Source of the DNA: Helopsaltes ochotensis
Taxonomy: Eukaryota; Chordata; Aves; Passeriformes; Locustellidae
Direction of reading: 5' to 3'
Length of the DNA: 64,000 bases
Assembly: GCA_013400155.1 (NCBI GenBank)
Contig: VXBM01001236.1
Location: forward strand, 102,563 to 166,562
A program made the position numbers and the translations under genes. The notes under the pieces were generated by a model, which worked only from the letters and a program-made list of their open reading frames with translations, was not told the DNA's origin and searched no databases. Below, piece after piece: positions 37,141 through 49,878 of this stretch. The stretch's first letter is position 1; every line of letters begins with the position of its first letter.

Positions 37141-40100
37141 CACTTTTCCCAGACTTGGAGGAACCCTTCTTCTTCTGAAAAGTGTCTGTGTCAATTTAGA
37201 CAAGTCTCTTGACACAAAAGTTTTACAAAACACATTTAGGAATTTAGATACTTTTGCAAAAACTCACTTGGTCCTTCCTCTTTATGTGGTCATTATTCCT
37301 TACAGCAGGGTTACAGGTGTCACAAGGATCTGTGAGTCAGAGGGATGCCCAGCTCCAGCAAGCGTGGAAAGGTTTGACACTGAACACATCATTTTTCTTT
37401 CCTTCATTTCATATTTTGGTCTGCCTAATTGTGCTTCAAGCAATTAGGGCTAGAATACCTTATGCTTTGACTATGTGGTAAAAAACAGTATCTGAGGAGT
37501 AAAAATACCATTCTGACCCCTAATTTTCTACCATCCTTCTGTCAGGTAAGGACATCTATACACAGTAGTTTGCTTCCCATAGAATTAAGATTAATCTCAT
37601 ATATATATTTAAAAAGCAATTAAATCCTTGCATTTTTAAACAATTTACCATTGAAAGTTTTGGTCCTACAAGAGAAATCAACACAGTTATGGCACTAAAA
37701 TGAGAAAAAACCCTCCCTATAAATAACAAGTGAACTGTAGTTTGTGATTAGGGGAATTGTGCAGTGGTTTTATATTTGGTTTTGATAGCTAAAAGAAGAA
37801 AAGATTAAGTAATGCAAAGGTTCACCTGTAATACCAACTTGTTCATCGTCACCACAGAACCAATACTTATTACTTCATTCCTTTAAAAAAATCTTGCGTT
37901 GTGATTAAAGGAAATGTGATTAAACCAACTGACTTAGAGTCCCAAATCATAGACAGTTTATATCAGTTCACTGCGTAATTTCCTAATTCACTAGGATTTT
38001 GCAGAAGATTTGAAAGCTTTCGTCATGCAAACTGCTTGTTTGAAAAGTTAAACATAAAAAAATAAAGGTCAATAAAGCACATTTAATCACTCTTGGGATA
38101 CTTTTCTTTTTAATCACATATAAAAACCTTTCAGTTTATTCATTTGACTTTATGCATTAGGTGTAACACATTATAGACAATAATGACTAGCAGGATACTA
38201 ATTTTTGATATTTAATTTATTTTTCTAAAAGTGTGCACAATTATTGCAACAGAAAATACCCTGCTTCCAATGCAACTGGGCTACTGGAGGCAAGGCATTT
38301 AAACTAGGTGGACTAGGAGTTTGCTGGGAAAGAGCAGAGTCTGCTTTACAGTTCTGGGCTGGGGTACAGATGCTCAACTTGATACAACTTTGACTCAGAG
38401 GGCACAGATTGTCACACCTCAGGGCTACTAGCCATGGGCTGACTCGGGAGGTGGGTGTAGATACAATAAGAGGATTTTGTTCTTTTCTCTTGAATATACC
38501 TGAAATAATTGATTCTGTTTGGCTACACAAAGGATTGTCCACGCCGGCTTTGGAAATGGGACGGACCTGCGTTGTGCATTTGAAATCAAAATATTCTGAT
38601 GCTGGGATCATCCAGTTTGCCTAGCAAATACACAGAATTACCATCAATAAGACAAGCAACAAGGGAAACAGAATAGTGAAGTTGAATTTGGGGCAAATCT
38701 TGTGGCTTCCTGCAGCTGGGGTGGGGATGGACACAGATTTGGCCACAATACATTCCAGGGTGAATCATCATTTCGTTGGTGGGAGGCAGACACTGCCATG
38801 CTTTAGCCTTTGTCTGGGATCCTGGTGAGTCTGACTTTGTTATAATACGATCGTTAAGATTATTAGTTTATTAATATTGTTTCTTTTCTGTTGAAAGGAA
38901 AGCAATTTAGTTCCTAATTAGTTTCATTAAATATTTTTCGTTGTGAATATTTTCAAATTAAGCATTGATTCCATAAAATCATTCCAGGTACTGTTTTTGC
39001 TGCAGGACATTAATTCTATTTTTTAAAGTATTAATACAGATAAAGGAACTTTGTTCTTTGTCTGTCTACCAAAGTGCCTGAAGTGAACTTCTTTCCCTCT
39101 ACTCCTGCTAAATTACTAATTAGTTCAATGTGCCTCAGAGATGACAGCCTTTGAGATTGGCAAAACTTGTGTTTTGAACAAAAGTTTTTAAGATGGTAGT
39201 TGGTGCTCTTGATGACAGATTTGAAGAGAAAATGATATTCCTTCTATTTTTTTTTCCTTAAGCAATATCAGAGTGAAGCATTTGATTAAAACTGGCACAG
39301 TGTAATCAAAATTGTGCAATAGTCTAACTTTAATAGGAGAACATTGTTTATCTTCTCATGGGGAGGAGTTACTGCCATGGGCTGTTTCAGCTCCTACTGG
39401 AAAGTCCTAGGTTCAGAATGGATTTGTAGCTGTTGGTGCCAAACCCATGACAGGTGAAGTTGAAGAAATGTACATGCCATCACTTTGGCTCCTTCCCTGC
39501 ACAGAGAGGAGAAACAGGGGGGCTGGGACGGAAGCTGTGGGATTGGACTATTAACAGCTTTGGAGTGCTCGAGCTCGGCCTGTCTGTCCTGGGCTAGATT
39601 TGCTGAGGGCTAAAGCCATGGTTCACAGCACACATCTTAAAAGCAGAAATGTTTATTCATGCATTTGAAAAGATGGAAGGTGGGAATATTAGGAATAAAC
39701 TTTCCCACTTCTTTTGTCTTCCCCTTCAAATGTATTGTGAAGACCAAGCTGATATTTTGGGTACTTGAACAGGCAGATACAGACTGTGAGATACAGCTGT
39801 AATATAAATTGCTCGCTAGTGTGTAGTGATTACTGTGTTTTTAGCCATTTAGAAGGTGGCATAGAGGCAATTGGAGATAACATAATACTTTAAAAAGGTT
39901 TCAGGTGCTGAATACTTATTAACATGATAGAGTGACACCAAAGAACCTGTGAACTAAAGGGCCAGACAAACTAATCCATTTTATCAGTATAAATGTACAC
40001 AATTTCTTTAAGCCTTATTTGGGCTGAAAACATAAATGTCATATTTCATAACTTCACAATAGAGTTGCAATTTTTACTTAAAACTGGGAATAACAAATAG

Positions 40101-41371
40101 CTGTAGCAACACAGCAACAAAAGAGCAAGTTACCTTTTATTGGGACAAATGTTATGATATATTTGCCAACAAGATTTTTTAATGGATTAAAAAAAAGATA
40201 AATATATTTTTCTTCATGCATGATAATTTCTGACAAAATCAAAGCAAAACCTTACATAAATTTGGAATGTCAACTATTTGGTACAGTGATGACTAAATAT
40301 TTACCGATGTGGAAACATAGAACCCCAGGAACACAGAGACAATAATAGGTGTTGGTACTCTCCCCATGTCACATAAGTCCTCATATAAGTTGAAGAATGG
40401 TTGAAAGCCAAGGCAGGAAATTCTGGCTGAATATCAGAGATCTGTCAGCGATTTCAGCCTTTACCTGTAAAGACTATTCCAGTTTTTTATATTTTTAGAT
40501 GGTCTGTCTTCTTCTGGCGGTCTTCCTTGTTTAGCTTAGCTTATTTCAATTATTTCCTTAGTAAGCCCAGGGAACTGGGAAGGAAAGATAGTAGACACCA
40601 AGGAAACTGTTTACTCTGTGAACACAGGCTGTATTTCAGATATTGAAATCTTCTCCTTGCATGCACTCACCATTGCTCTGAACACTCTGAGGAAGGAAAC
40701 AATAGCAGTGTTGGAGAGTGTTTGAAGCCCTCCATGAACCTGAATTTCCACACATAGAACAATGACATGTATTCCCCAATGTCTGTACTCACTTTAGAAA
40801 AAATGATGGTTTTGGGTGATATAGCAGGTATCCTTTTGGTATTGATGTGTTTTGTAATTCATTTATTTAAATAAGAAAACTGAAGGCCTTTACTTAGTGG
40901 TCCTGTCATGCTAATACTTTTAAAAATGGGGGCATGCTGAGTTACAGAATCTCTCTCAGCTTTTGTTATTCTAAAATTTTATTTTTGCAGATGTGCCTCC
41001 AGAACTGCTTTTAGCCACAATGTTAACATCTTCCAGGGCCTCCAAGGGAGGGTCTTGAGAACTCTTTTTAGTTTTTTGCAATTTTTACTCCATCTCTTTC
41101 CTTGCTTTGCCTGCTTTTAAGTCACTGACGGGTTGCATCACAAAGTCAGATTGTTCTGTATCTCTCCTGGGGATTAATGGTGGATAAGAAAAGAAAATAA
41201 ACAGAAGATGGTGGTTTTTCATATTATTTCACAATTCTGATCCACAATGGAATGATGTTATCTTTTCAGTGGTTGGACTGTATATAGACAGAAAATAATA
41301 GGGAAGCAATGAGTAGTGGAAAAGACAAAGACCATGGCTGCAGCTTCCTGAGACCTGATAAAACCTGTAGG
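37141..41371. other. Unique noncoding sequence
   Basis: A 128-codon minus-strand frame at 38225-38611 and an overlapping plus frame at 38409-38624 lie in a slightly GC-richer patch; neither has a recognisable domain. 38830-39150 is repeat-free and rich in ATTAGT/CTAATTAG words. No transposon recognised. Confidence 0.5.
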
Positions 41372-41419
41372 ATCTCCTCCTTCTAGGAGGAGATTCCCAT
41401 CCACCCATTCCCATCCACC
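41372..41419. repeat. 10-bp hairpin plus 14-bp tandem duplication
   Basis: ATCTCCTCCT (41372-41381), TCT loop, AGGAGGAGAT (41385-41394) form a perfect inverted repeat. It is followed at once by two copies of ATTCCCATCCACC(C) at 41393-41406 and 41407-41419. The two structures share their boundary bases. A purine/pyrimidine-asymmetric hairpin next to a short duplication suggests replication slippage. Confidence 0.9.
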
Positions 41420-43117
41420 TCCTAAAATCCCAGTGTTTCTGTTCAGAGGCTTCCAACAGAAATCTCATTGCTTCTCTGAGGTCCTCCCTGGCTGAACCCA
41501 TTGTACTGACAGCGGAAAATTAAATTTGCCTACAAGGCCAGATTACTTTTACCTCAGTCTAGGTTGTAGTATCAGTTATCTCTAAAATCATTGTCCAAGT
41601 CGGCAAAATTTTATGAGGTCCCAAAATGGTCCAAGACTAGATCTGAAGATCCAAGATATGATCCAAGACAGCTATATCTTCAATATTCCTCTTACCCAGT
41701 GCCACGAGCTATTCAGCACTGACAATCCTGCAATTAACCTGTGTTCCAAATGAAAAAGAAATTTGGGATTTTATTTCTTGAAAGTTTCTTCAAGTAGATT
41801 ACTGGGATTAGATCATTCAAGTGGGATCATTTGAACTCTCCAATCTTCATTTTACCTTTCAAAATTATACCCTGTGGAGACTTAATTTTTCTACACACAG
41901 GCATCTGGATACAGCGCAAGAGAGGAAACATTTATCTTCATGTGTCAGAAGGGAGGGTTTTGGAAAACTGATAGACCGTGGAATTGAATTCAAAGTAACA
42001 TTTTCACTCTATATAGTGAGTGACTGTAGTGAGGGGATGGAGGAACATTCCCCAGATAACCCTACAGACAAGGGGAACCAGGGCTCAGTGATAATAGCTT
42101 TTTATCTCTGATGTTCCCCAAAATTTGCTAGACTCACCATGACAATACACCTGCAGGGAGTCAGCCTGTTTATTGAGACAAAATATTTTTGTTAAGGATA
42201 GACTGTGTCTGGCAGCATCCTTTCCTTCCCTTACTCTGTGTTTCCTATACAAAGGTCAAGTGTAATCACAGACCTGAATGAAAAGGCTTAGGAGGCTCAA
42301 AAGGCTTAGAAGAAGTTAAAACTGGGCTACTGAATCCAGATGGGAGATCGGAGTTAGGCACAGAGTGTGTCTGAATGAAGTATTTTCCTCCAAACAGATG
42401 ACATCCTTCTTGTGGGATAGAGCTGCTAAAAAGTATGTAATGTGCTTAAATGATCCCTAAAAAAGAATCAGAAGAGGAGTTTTCCTCCAGTAAGTCGGCA
42501 CTTCAGAAACTCCAGCAGTGGTGAAGATGTTTACCTGAGTCTCCAACTACTCTGAGAACTAGCCTGGAGAAATCTACAGCACTTGTGTGAGGGTATTCTC
42601 TGTTGAGGACTGTCAAAAAGTCTGATCTCAAAGCAAGAGCTGTAGTTTGGAGATTACAGGATGTGCACCAGTGATTAAGTTAGAGGATAAACCAGTGCAT
42701 CTTATTTTGCAGCACATTCAGGAATCTAATCCTTCAATTCCTTGGATTGTTCCTGACAAGTACCTTTAGACGTTTCATGTTGTCTACAAGGGAACATCAC
42801 GTACAAATGGAAAATAATGTATTTATCTTCTGATTTTGGTATGGAAAACAAGTCAAAGTATTTTGAATTCTGCAATTTTTTTCCTATTTTGTTGTTTCCA
42901 TGTGGATTTGGGTGGGAAGGGGAAAGAATGGATTCAGCAGTCAAATGTAGGATTTAATTGTGTACAGAGCCATACTCTCAACTCACATAAGCCCTTTTGA
43001 AATACCATGCTTTGTCCTCACTAAAAGGAAAAGCTGTTCCTTCATGTGTTAGTTAACAAAGGTTAAGTAAAGCATATTACAATCTGAATTATATAGGGCT
43101 GTTGCAGCTTGCTTAAG
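41420..43117. other. Unique noncoding sequence
   Basis: An 18-bp-spaced direct repeat of AAAAGGCTTAG lies at 42281-42291 and 42299-42309. Otherwise nothing is recognised. Confidence 0.5.
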
Positions 43118-43177
43118 TGTTAGCAGGTCAAAGAGAACACTGTGTCCTTGAAAATGTTTTAGTTTGACCTGCTAACA
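43118..43177. promoter_or_regulatory. 15-bp inverted repeat around a steroid-receptor-like palindrome
   Basis: TGTTAGCAGGTCAAA (43118-43132) is the exact reverse complement of TTTGACCTGCTAACA (43163-43177), with 30 bases between. Each arm contains an AGGTCA nuclear-receptor half-site. The loop contains AGAACACTGTGTCCT (43134-43148), which differs at one base from the AGAACAnnnTGTTCT palindrome bound by glucocorticoid, androgen and progesterone receptors. As RNA, the arms plus a further AACA/TGTT pairing and outer TTAA pairs give a hairpin of about 73 nt (43113-43185), the size of a microRNA precursor. Which reading is right (enhancer, hairpin RNA, or a leftover of a small inverted-repeat transposon) cannot be told from one sequence. 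Confidence 0.5.
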
Positions 43178-43185
43178 AATGTTAA

Positions 43186-45750
43186 TACGTCTGTCTGGTT
43201 CAATGTCTTTTTGTGTTTGAATGTGCATGTATTTAAGGACTAGAAAAGAAATGTTATATGTCAAATGAAAGTCCCTCAGAATTCAGCAAGTGTCATTTAA
43301 ATGGGAAGCAATCAATCACCGAGTACCAGAGTACACTATACATTCCCATACATGACATAATGTTTTACTGTAGGCTTTGTAGACAATACTTCTGCAAATA
43401 TTTTTCATTTTTTTAGCATTTCCATACATAAATCCATTAAAAGCTAGACAACCCTATGAATTGGTTAGCTTTATCAAAGTGTTGATAAAAAGACAGCCCC
43501 ATCAATTTTTAAATTGTTACCAACTATTCAAACTGAGTCTCATTGTCTTTAAAACTTTTCATTATTTTTATCAAAGATGGTAGCAAAATGTATTACTTTT
43601 AATAGCTTCTTGTGAGCAAATATTTTTATATTACCCCTTGAGTGTATGTTACTACTGTACTAGGAGTGTTCACTGACCAAGCTGAACTCCATGGTCTGAA
43701 AAAACTTGGAAGGAAGAAAATCCTTCATTATACAGCTCACAGCGTGTAAGGACGAGACAGACACAACTGCTGAGTCCATTGCAACCAGAGGAAGCACAAA
43801 GAAACTGCAAGACAATGCAGAGCTGCAGGTGTGATCTCAGTGCCCAGACACTGTCAGGGACTTGAAATATAAAAATGTGTGTGAAATTAAGATGTGGGCA
43901 ACATTTTGCTAGTCCTTGTGAGCTAGCAGGAGTGGGCTGTTGAAGGAAAAGGTGAGGAGTTCATGGCTGATGAGATAAAAAGTGGAATGTTGGAGGTACA
44001 CACATAAAGGAACAAGGTGTTAAAAGCAAATAATTCAGGAAATGGTTGTGAGGCTGGGTGCACATGGAATATCATAAGCAGTTATAATGAGATGACATTA
44101 ATGAGTGTTCTAGCAGTATCCTAATATTGTAACTTTGCTCTATGATGTCTTTTCCATACCAAATTCATCACATCTCAATGCCCTTTGCTCCAGATGGGTC
44201 TTCTTTAAAATGCAAAGGAAAATAAAGATCCTCTGAAGGAGAGAAACACATTGCTCTGGCCACTGAGGAGTCAGTCACTGCATATGACCAGAACATATAG
44301 CTCTTGCTAGGAGGGAAAGGGAAAATAAAAGGATTGCAGCTATAAACTGAACAACTCTTTTTGAGGCACCCTGCAGTTTTTGTTTTGTTTTTTATTGTTT
44401 TTTATTTCCCCACTCCTTTTTACAAATTACAAAGCTTTTAATCTTGCTATTAGGAGGCAGAATATCTTACTGTGTTGTCTGAAAATTCTTATTTGCATAG
44501 ATTTGTAAATAAAAAAATCACGTTTGTTAAAGCATGTGATATTTACAATTCACTAAAGAGATGAAAAGTCACAACTGTGCTGTGATGTTTTATTTAAATA
44601 TAAAAATACAAAGCTATCAGCACAAACCAATGAAATAATACTTCTTGTCACAGATTAGCCTACATACATCTTTATATGTATACTTTTCTTTGGTAAAAAA
44701 TTAGCCTTTACTCAATATAATCAGAATCAATATTCCAAAAGATTATCCCTTCACTGTGGCTGGAAGCACAACAGAAAACTTTGTTGAAAAACCCCAAAAA
44801 ATCAGCAGTTCTGCACATTAAACATTTATGAAACCTGTAACACAACAGCACTCAGATGTCTGTAGATTTTAACAGTCCACAAAACATCAAATATGTGAGT
44901 GTGACCACTTCTTAAGACTGAAATGTGGGGCATGGTGGTGACCACTTCAGCTATTCTTAAGTCCTTTTACTGATGCTGAACCCTTCCTGCTCAGAAGAAT
45001 CTTTTCTGAACAGGTGAATTATCTAATAGATCATCAATGTCCAGGGCCTGTGTAATTTTGTAAGAATTGTGTCTAGATAAATAAGAATAGCAAGCTGTTC
45101 AATAGGACTCAGTTCTGTAGAAGGCATGTACAGTGGGCCCTATTTTCAGCAGGAATTAGACCTGATGACTTTTTAAGTTTATTTTTGAACTTGTTTGTTC
45201 CATAATTCTGTATTTCCGTGCAATTTTTTTTGGCAAACAGCAACACCATCTAGCCATTAACAATCAAAATGAACCACCATAATGTCATTGTAGGAAGAAA
45301 TCTTTGGTGTATTTTTCTGAGTTAACCTTCATAGGCAGGAAAAAATATTCGAGTAATGCCAGAATACTAATTTAATCTTGCAGCAGGTTAAAAAACAGGT
45401 ATAGCATGTCCTTAATATATTAACATATGTGTACATTAGTGTCATGGACTCATAGTATAACATGACCAGGGACATTTTATATATTAATCCAGTAGCCAGT
45501 TCACAAGTGTAAAAGCGGAAAACTGAGCTGTATAAAGGTCTGGCAAAGCTACACTCAGTGGTGCTCAAAATAACTTCCACTGGAAAGACTGTTGTCTCTC
45601 AGTGAAACTAAAAGCCAATATTGGACTTGAAACAGTCCTGATTGGGTGGGAGTCTGAAAAACAAAGCCAAGAATCAGAGAGCACAGAGAGGTAATGAGGA
45701 ACTGATGGTTGGTTTTCCAGAGAAATGGAGGTTTCTTCTGGTTTTAAGTT
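43186..45750. other. Unique AT-rich noncoding sequence
   Basis: 43330-43640 is repeat-free and enhancer-like in texture. On the minus strand a very strong acceptor (CCCTTTCCCTCCTAG near 44307-44321) precedes a 45-codon open stretch to 44168; see findings. No transposon recognised. Confidence 0.5.
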
Positions 45751-45796
45751 GTACTATTTTTTAGTACTATTTTTGTACTGTTTTACTACTGTTTTT
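45751..45796. repeat. Degenerate short tandem repeat
   Basis: Four imperfect copies of a unit like GTACTATTTTT (GTACTATTTTTTA, GTACTATTTTT, GTACTGTTTT, ACTACTGTTTTT). It is a minor slippage product without evident function. Confidence 0.75.
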
Positions 45797-46220
45797 AATA
45801 TGCAGGTATTTGTGGTTTTTCTTATTGAAGTGTGCCTTCATGACATCATGGAAGGACTAATTCAATGTCTCCCACAACCCAGCTCTAACACAGAGAAAGT
45901 ATTTTTTCTCCTTTACCCAGAAACCTTTTCATCATGCTTCTGATACAGTGAAGAAGGAGTTCTAAAAATTTTATTGGCTTGTATTCCCTGTAATTCACTC
46001 TTGGAGAATCATGTAATTTAAGAAACTCTCCTGACAAGAAAGTCTGATTGATTTTTTTTTTTTTAGGTTTTAATAGACATTTTTAAAGGTATGTTATTTA
46101 AGGATAAAAAAAAGAAAAAAGATGACAAAAGTGGATTATTATATTACTGTCTAAATTGGATTCAGCATAGGTTTCCTTGGAGTTAAAATCACCTTCGCTG
46201 AAGATAAAAATTTACAGAAA
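45797..46220. other. Unique AT-rich noncoding sequence
   Basis: T-rich run near 46050-46065; nothing else recognised. Confidence 0.55.
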
Positions 46221-46261
46221 GTAAATAGAACACAGATAGATAGATAGATAGTAAATAGAAC
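46221..46261. repeat. GATA microsatellite flanked by an 11-bp direct repeat
   Basis: AGATAGATAGATAGATAG at 46234-46251 is flanked on the left (46221) and right (46251) by the same word GTAAATAGAAC. The flanking duplication could be an older, larger tandem unit into which the tetranucleotide expanded. Confidence 0.9.
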
Positions 46262-47847
46262 CTGTTGATAGCTTGCATTATCTCATAAACTTATACTTAC
46301 ATGAATTAATACTTTTGTATTATGTTTGTGTAGTACAGTAAAATGCATTATCTGGGTAGTTAGTCAATCTAAACTTTTAATGGTGAAATATTTTGAAATC
46401 AATTCCAGCTAATCATATTAAGAACTATGGATCTTAAGAAATACCCTATGCTGCAGTACATTTATGCATATGAAAAAATGCATCAAAATGTATCTTAGTT
46501 AAGATTTTTTTATCTTGATTTTCTGTCTTTTATGTGATAGAGTATTTTATAATGTGTTAAATAGAAGGTAAATAAAAAGTCATGCTGCATTCTTACAATG
46601 TTTGATGTAACTGAATGGTTTGATATAACTGAACCGTATTTGCTTGGATATTTTGTTGAAACAAAATATTACCAAAATTAAAACATTTCCGAGGAAGTCC
46701 AATAGTATCTTCTGAGGACAGAAATCTTTTAGGAGGTTAACCAGAAAATTGATTATCTGGGAGCCCTTATTTATGAAACTTTTTTAATGTTTAAAGGGAC
46801 ATAAGTATTTTGTGTTCATACATGTTAAAATCAGTAAGAATGAAATATTTGAAAGAAAAGATGAAGCTCAGGGGTTTTAATCAATATATCTTTGCCAAAT
46901 GAAAATATTTTTGAATTTTTCTGGCACAGTATAATTTTTTTCACAAACTGATTCTCTTTTGGGAGATCTACACCCTTATTCTTAGCAAAAGCAAATCAAT
47001 ATTTTTCAACTGACTTCTGTGAAATAGTATCACTGCAAGCCAAGCATGAACCTGGGCCATCTCTTTCATTAAAATTAATGGAAGAAAGATGTGTCCAAAT
47101 GACCTAGAATACTTTGAATCTGCATTTTCTTCAATTGTGTCAAAACAATGCTTTTGATAGTATATATCTTTCTATACATTGTATGTGTAAGTGCATATTA
47201 AATGTGCTGAATGGCCTAAATGTAAACTGTGATTGATTATTCCCATATGAGCACAATCTAATTCTAATCCATTGGTTAGGATATAATAAAAGACTGTTTT
47301 CATCAAGGACTTGGCATCCCCTTGAAAACTGAATTTCAATATGACAGCAAGAATGAACATAGTAGAAATTGGGAAGTTAATCAAGCTTAACCAGAAGTCA
47401 TAGCTCATATGAGCCTAGGACTCCACAGTCTTCAAAAACAAAATATAGAGAATTAACATCTGGTATTAATTAATAATGTGAAACAAACAAACAAAAATAT
47501 TCTTGAAATATTTTCTTCTACTATTTATTGCTTTTATATTTCAGAAAAGGCGAATAAAAGGACCCAATTTTTCATCAGCTTTTTAAATCTGGAACCTACA
47601 AAGTGTACTTGCGTTAAGTTGTGCTTTACTCCATGGGTAGCCTGTAAGTAAGGCTGCCAGATTGCCTTGTATCTCTGGGTGTTTCTGGAGAATCTTCTTT
47701 TTACTTAATCCTCTTCACAGAAATTAGAAGGCAGCATGATATATTTCTACTATATGAACTTTCTAAAAAGTAAAAAGAAAATATTTTCCCTCTTCTAGGC
47801 ACTACTGATGTGCTAGAAAATTGAGTGTGCCTTATCCAGTTATTTGG
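46262..47847. other. Unique AT-rich noncoding sequence
   Basis: Nothing recognised. The minus-strand open frame at 47172-47408 has no domain. Confidence 0.55.
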
Positions 47848-47861
47848 ATATATATATATAT
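47848..47861. repeat. (AT)7 microsatellite
   Basis: Uninterrupted alternating A and T between TTTGG and GGACTG. Confidence 0.9.
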
Positions 47862-48236
47862 GGACTGAGATGACTTTATCGTGTGGAAATCTCGTGTTAA
47901 ATGAGATAAAATGATTTTTAGCAATTTTGCTGCAGATAATATTGGCTTACATCACACAAATAAGGGAATTGTGATGTTAAAAAAGGATTTGTGGCTTTTA
48001 CATTTTAGAACTTCACAAATGGGGTCTGGGCTCTTGCATATGTCTCCTCCTATCCTGAGATGTCATACTTCTGGCAGAATATATTGTGGTTTATGTCCAT
48101 ACAGAAATTCCTGTTGTCTCTCAAGAATGCATTTGTGTAATGCTTTGGATGGCTCCTAGACTAAGTTCATTCATTCTCTTTGTGTTTGTAAGAGCAATTG
48201 CTCTTCATTTGATGTGAAGCTGCTTTCTCGTGGGTA
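47862..48236. other. Unique noncoding sequence
   Basis: Nothing recognised. Confidence 0.5.
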
Positions 48237-48256
48237 GGCTGGCTGGCTGGCTGGCT
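48237..48256. repeat. (GGCT)5 microsatellite
   Basis: Five exact GGCT units between GGGTA and GAGTCTGG. Confidence 0.95.
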
Positions 48257-49878
48257 GAGTCTGGAGAGTTATCTGCTAACCAAAATACTACTCTTTCTTT
48301 CAGACTTCATCACCCACAGATTTTGAGATGCCCATTGTTACAAAACTCCCTTAATTTCTCTGGAAGTCAAACAGAAGGTCAGAGTTTTTCCCATGTGGAG
48401 CAATTTCTGGACTGATGGATGCTTTTTCTGGAATCCATAGCCCTTTCTGTGAGGCAGTTAATGAACTGAGATCCAAGAGAAGTGTGAGTTTGTGTTCTAA
48501 ATGATGGCTTTGATTAGCATGGAAGAACAGTTAAATGGAAAATACAGATGAAAGCATACGTATTTTCCACTGAATGCTTCTTTATTTTATATTCATGCTT
48601 CAGAGATCATGACTCTCACTATGGAATACTTACATAATGTGAATTCTGGAACATTTCTATCACATCATGAGAAGCTGGTCTGAATCTGTCCCCCTCTACG
48701 CCTGGGAGAGATGTCTTGGAGCAAGCACTCAATGGATCTAATTTTCTATAGGTTACTTCAGTTTTGCAGTATTTGTTAATCCTGTAGGTTTCAGAAAAGC
48801 TTGGTTTTGCGGGGTTTTGGATCCAGCCAGAACTTATTGGTACACGTAGATTTTGTGGGGACCTGCACTTAGTGAGGGAAGCTTAAGCTGCAGAAGGGTT
48901 TGAGGGATAGCATGAAGACATTAGGCTGTGAGCATATGAAAATTTATAATTTACCTGCACTTTGATCTCTTAATGAAAAAAATCCTGCCTGTTTAGAAGT
49001 GGTATGTCCACAATGGCTAATTTAGCCTTCACTTTTTGGTCTGAAACTGTCCCTGTGCTTGTAGCAAGAGAGGCTCTGGCAGAGGGTGTTTCAAAGCAGG
49101 AGATATTGCATACGGAAGTTAATCCCTGAGGCCAAGGATGACCTTTATAAATACCCTTCACTAAAACCTTCATATTTTTACTCAAACATGTGGTATACAA
49201 ACCTGAATTCATCTGCCTTAGGAGCTGATTAGACACCTTGTAAAAGCCAGAATTATGTACCCAATTAAAGTGTTTGTTTCCAAGAGATGGTATATTATAA
49301 CCTCTTGGGAAAATCCAAGAGTCTGCCATGTATTGCATAATTAAGGAAACACAAAAATTATCAAATGAAAAGCCAGACTAAAAGAATGTCATAGTTTCTG
49401 ATTTTTTTTCTGTTATTTTTTAAATTAAAACAACAGTTAGGACTTTATTTCTCAGAAATTATTTTAAATTTGAAGGAAGTAAATTTTGGGGTCTAAGTAA
49501 CTGTCATCTTGGTAACTGTGCATTTTCATTTCTGTTTTGATTGTAGTTTTAGCTGAGAAAATCTGGGAAGCTGAAACATTTTCTCTAGCACAGATATTTC
49601 TGAATCCAGGAATGGCCTTGCACTGGTCACTTTTCGAGTCTCCAGGCAATTTGGAGCTTTCTCATTTGTGATTTACATGTAACATGAGCAATTATATCCC
49701 TCTGTTTTAAGGAATTTCCAGGGACCAGACATCCCTTCATTGCACTGAGATTTGTGTGCAATGTCTACTAAACATCTCTGTCACTCAGGCTCATCACTTT
49801 CCTTGGAAAGAAGATATCTGAACTTCTAGTCCTTGTTCCCAACAGTGTGGGCGACTTTGCAGTTTAATCTTTTCTCAG
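48257..49878. other. Unique noncoding sequence
   Basis: A minus-strand open frame of 122 codons at 48970-49338 has no recognisable domain. No transposon recognised. Confidence 0.5.

Noticed and set aside
38225..38624. 128-codon minus-strand frame overlapping a plus-strand frame
   Set aside because: No domain and no splice context; competing open frames suggest composition only.
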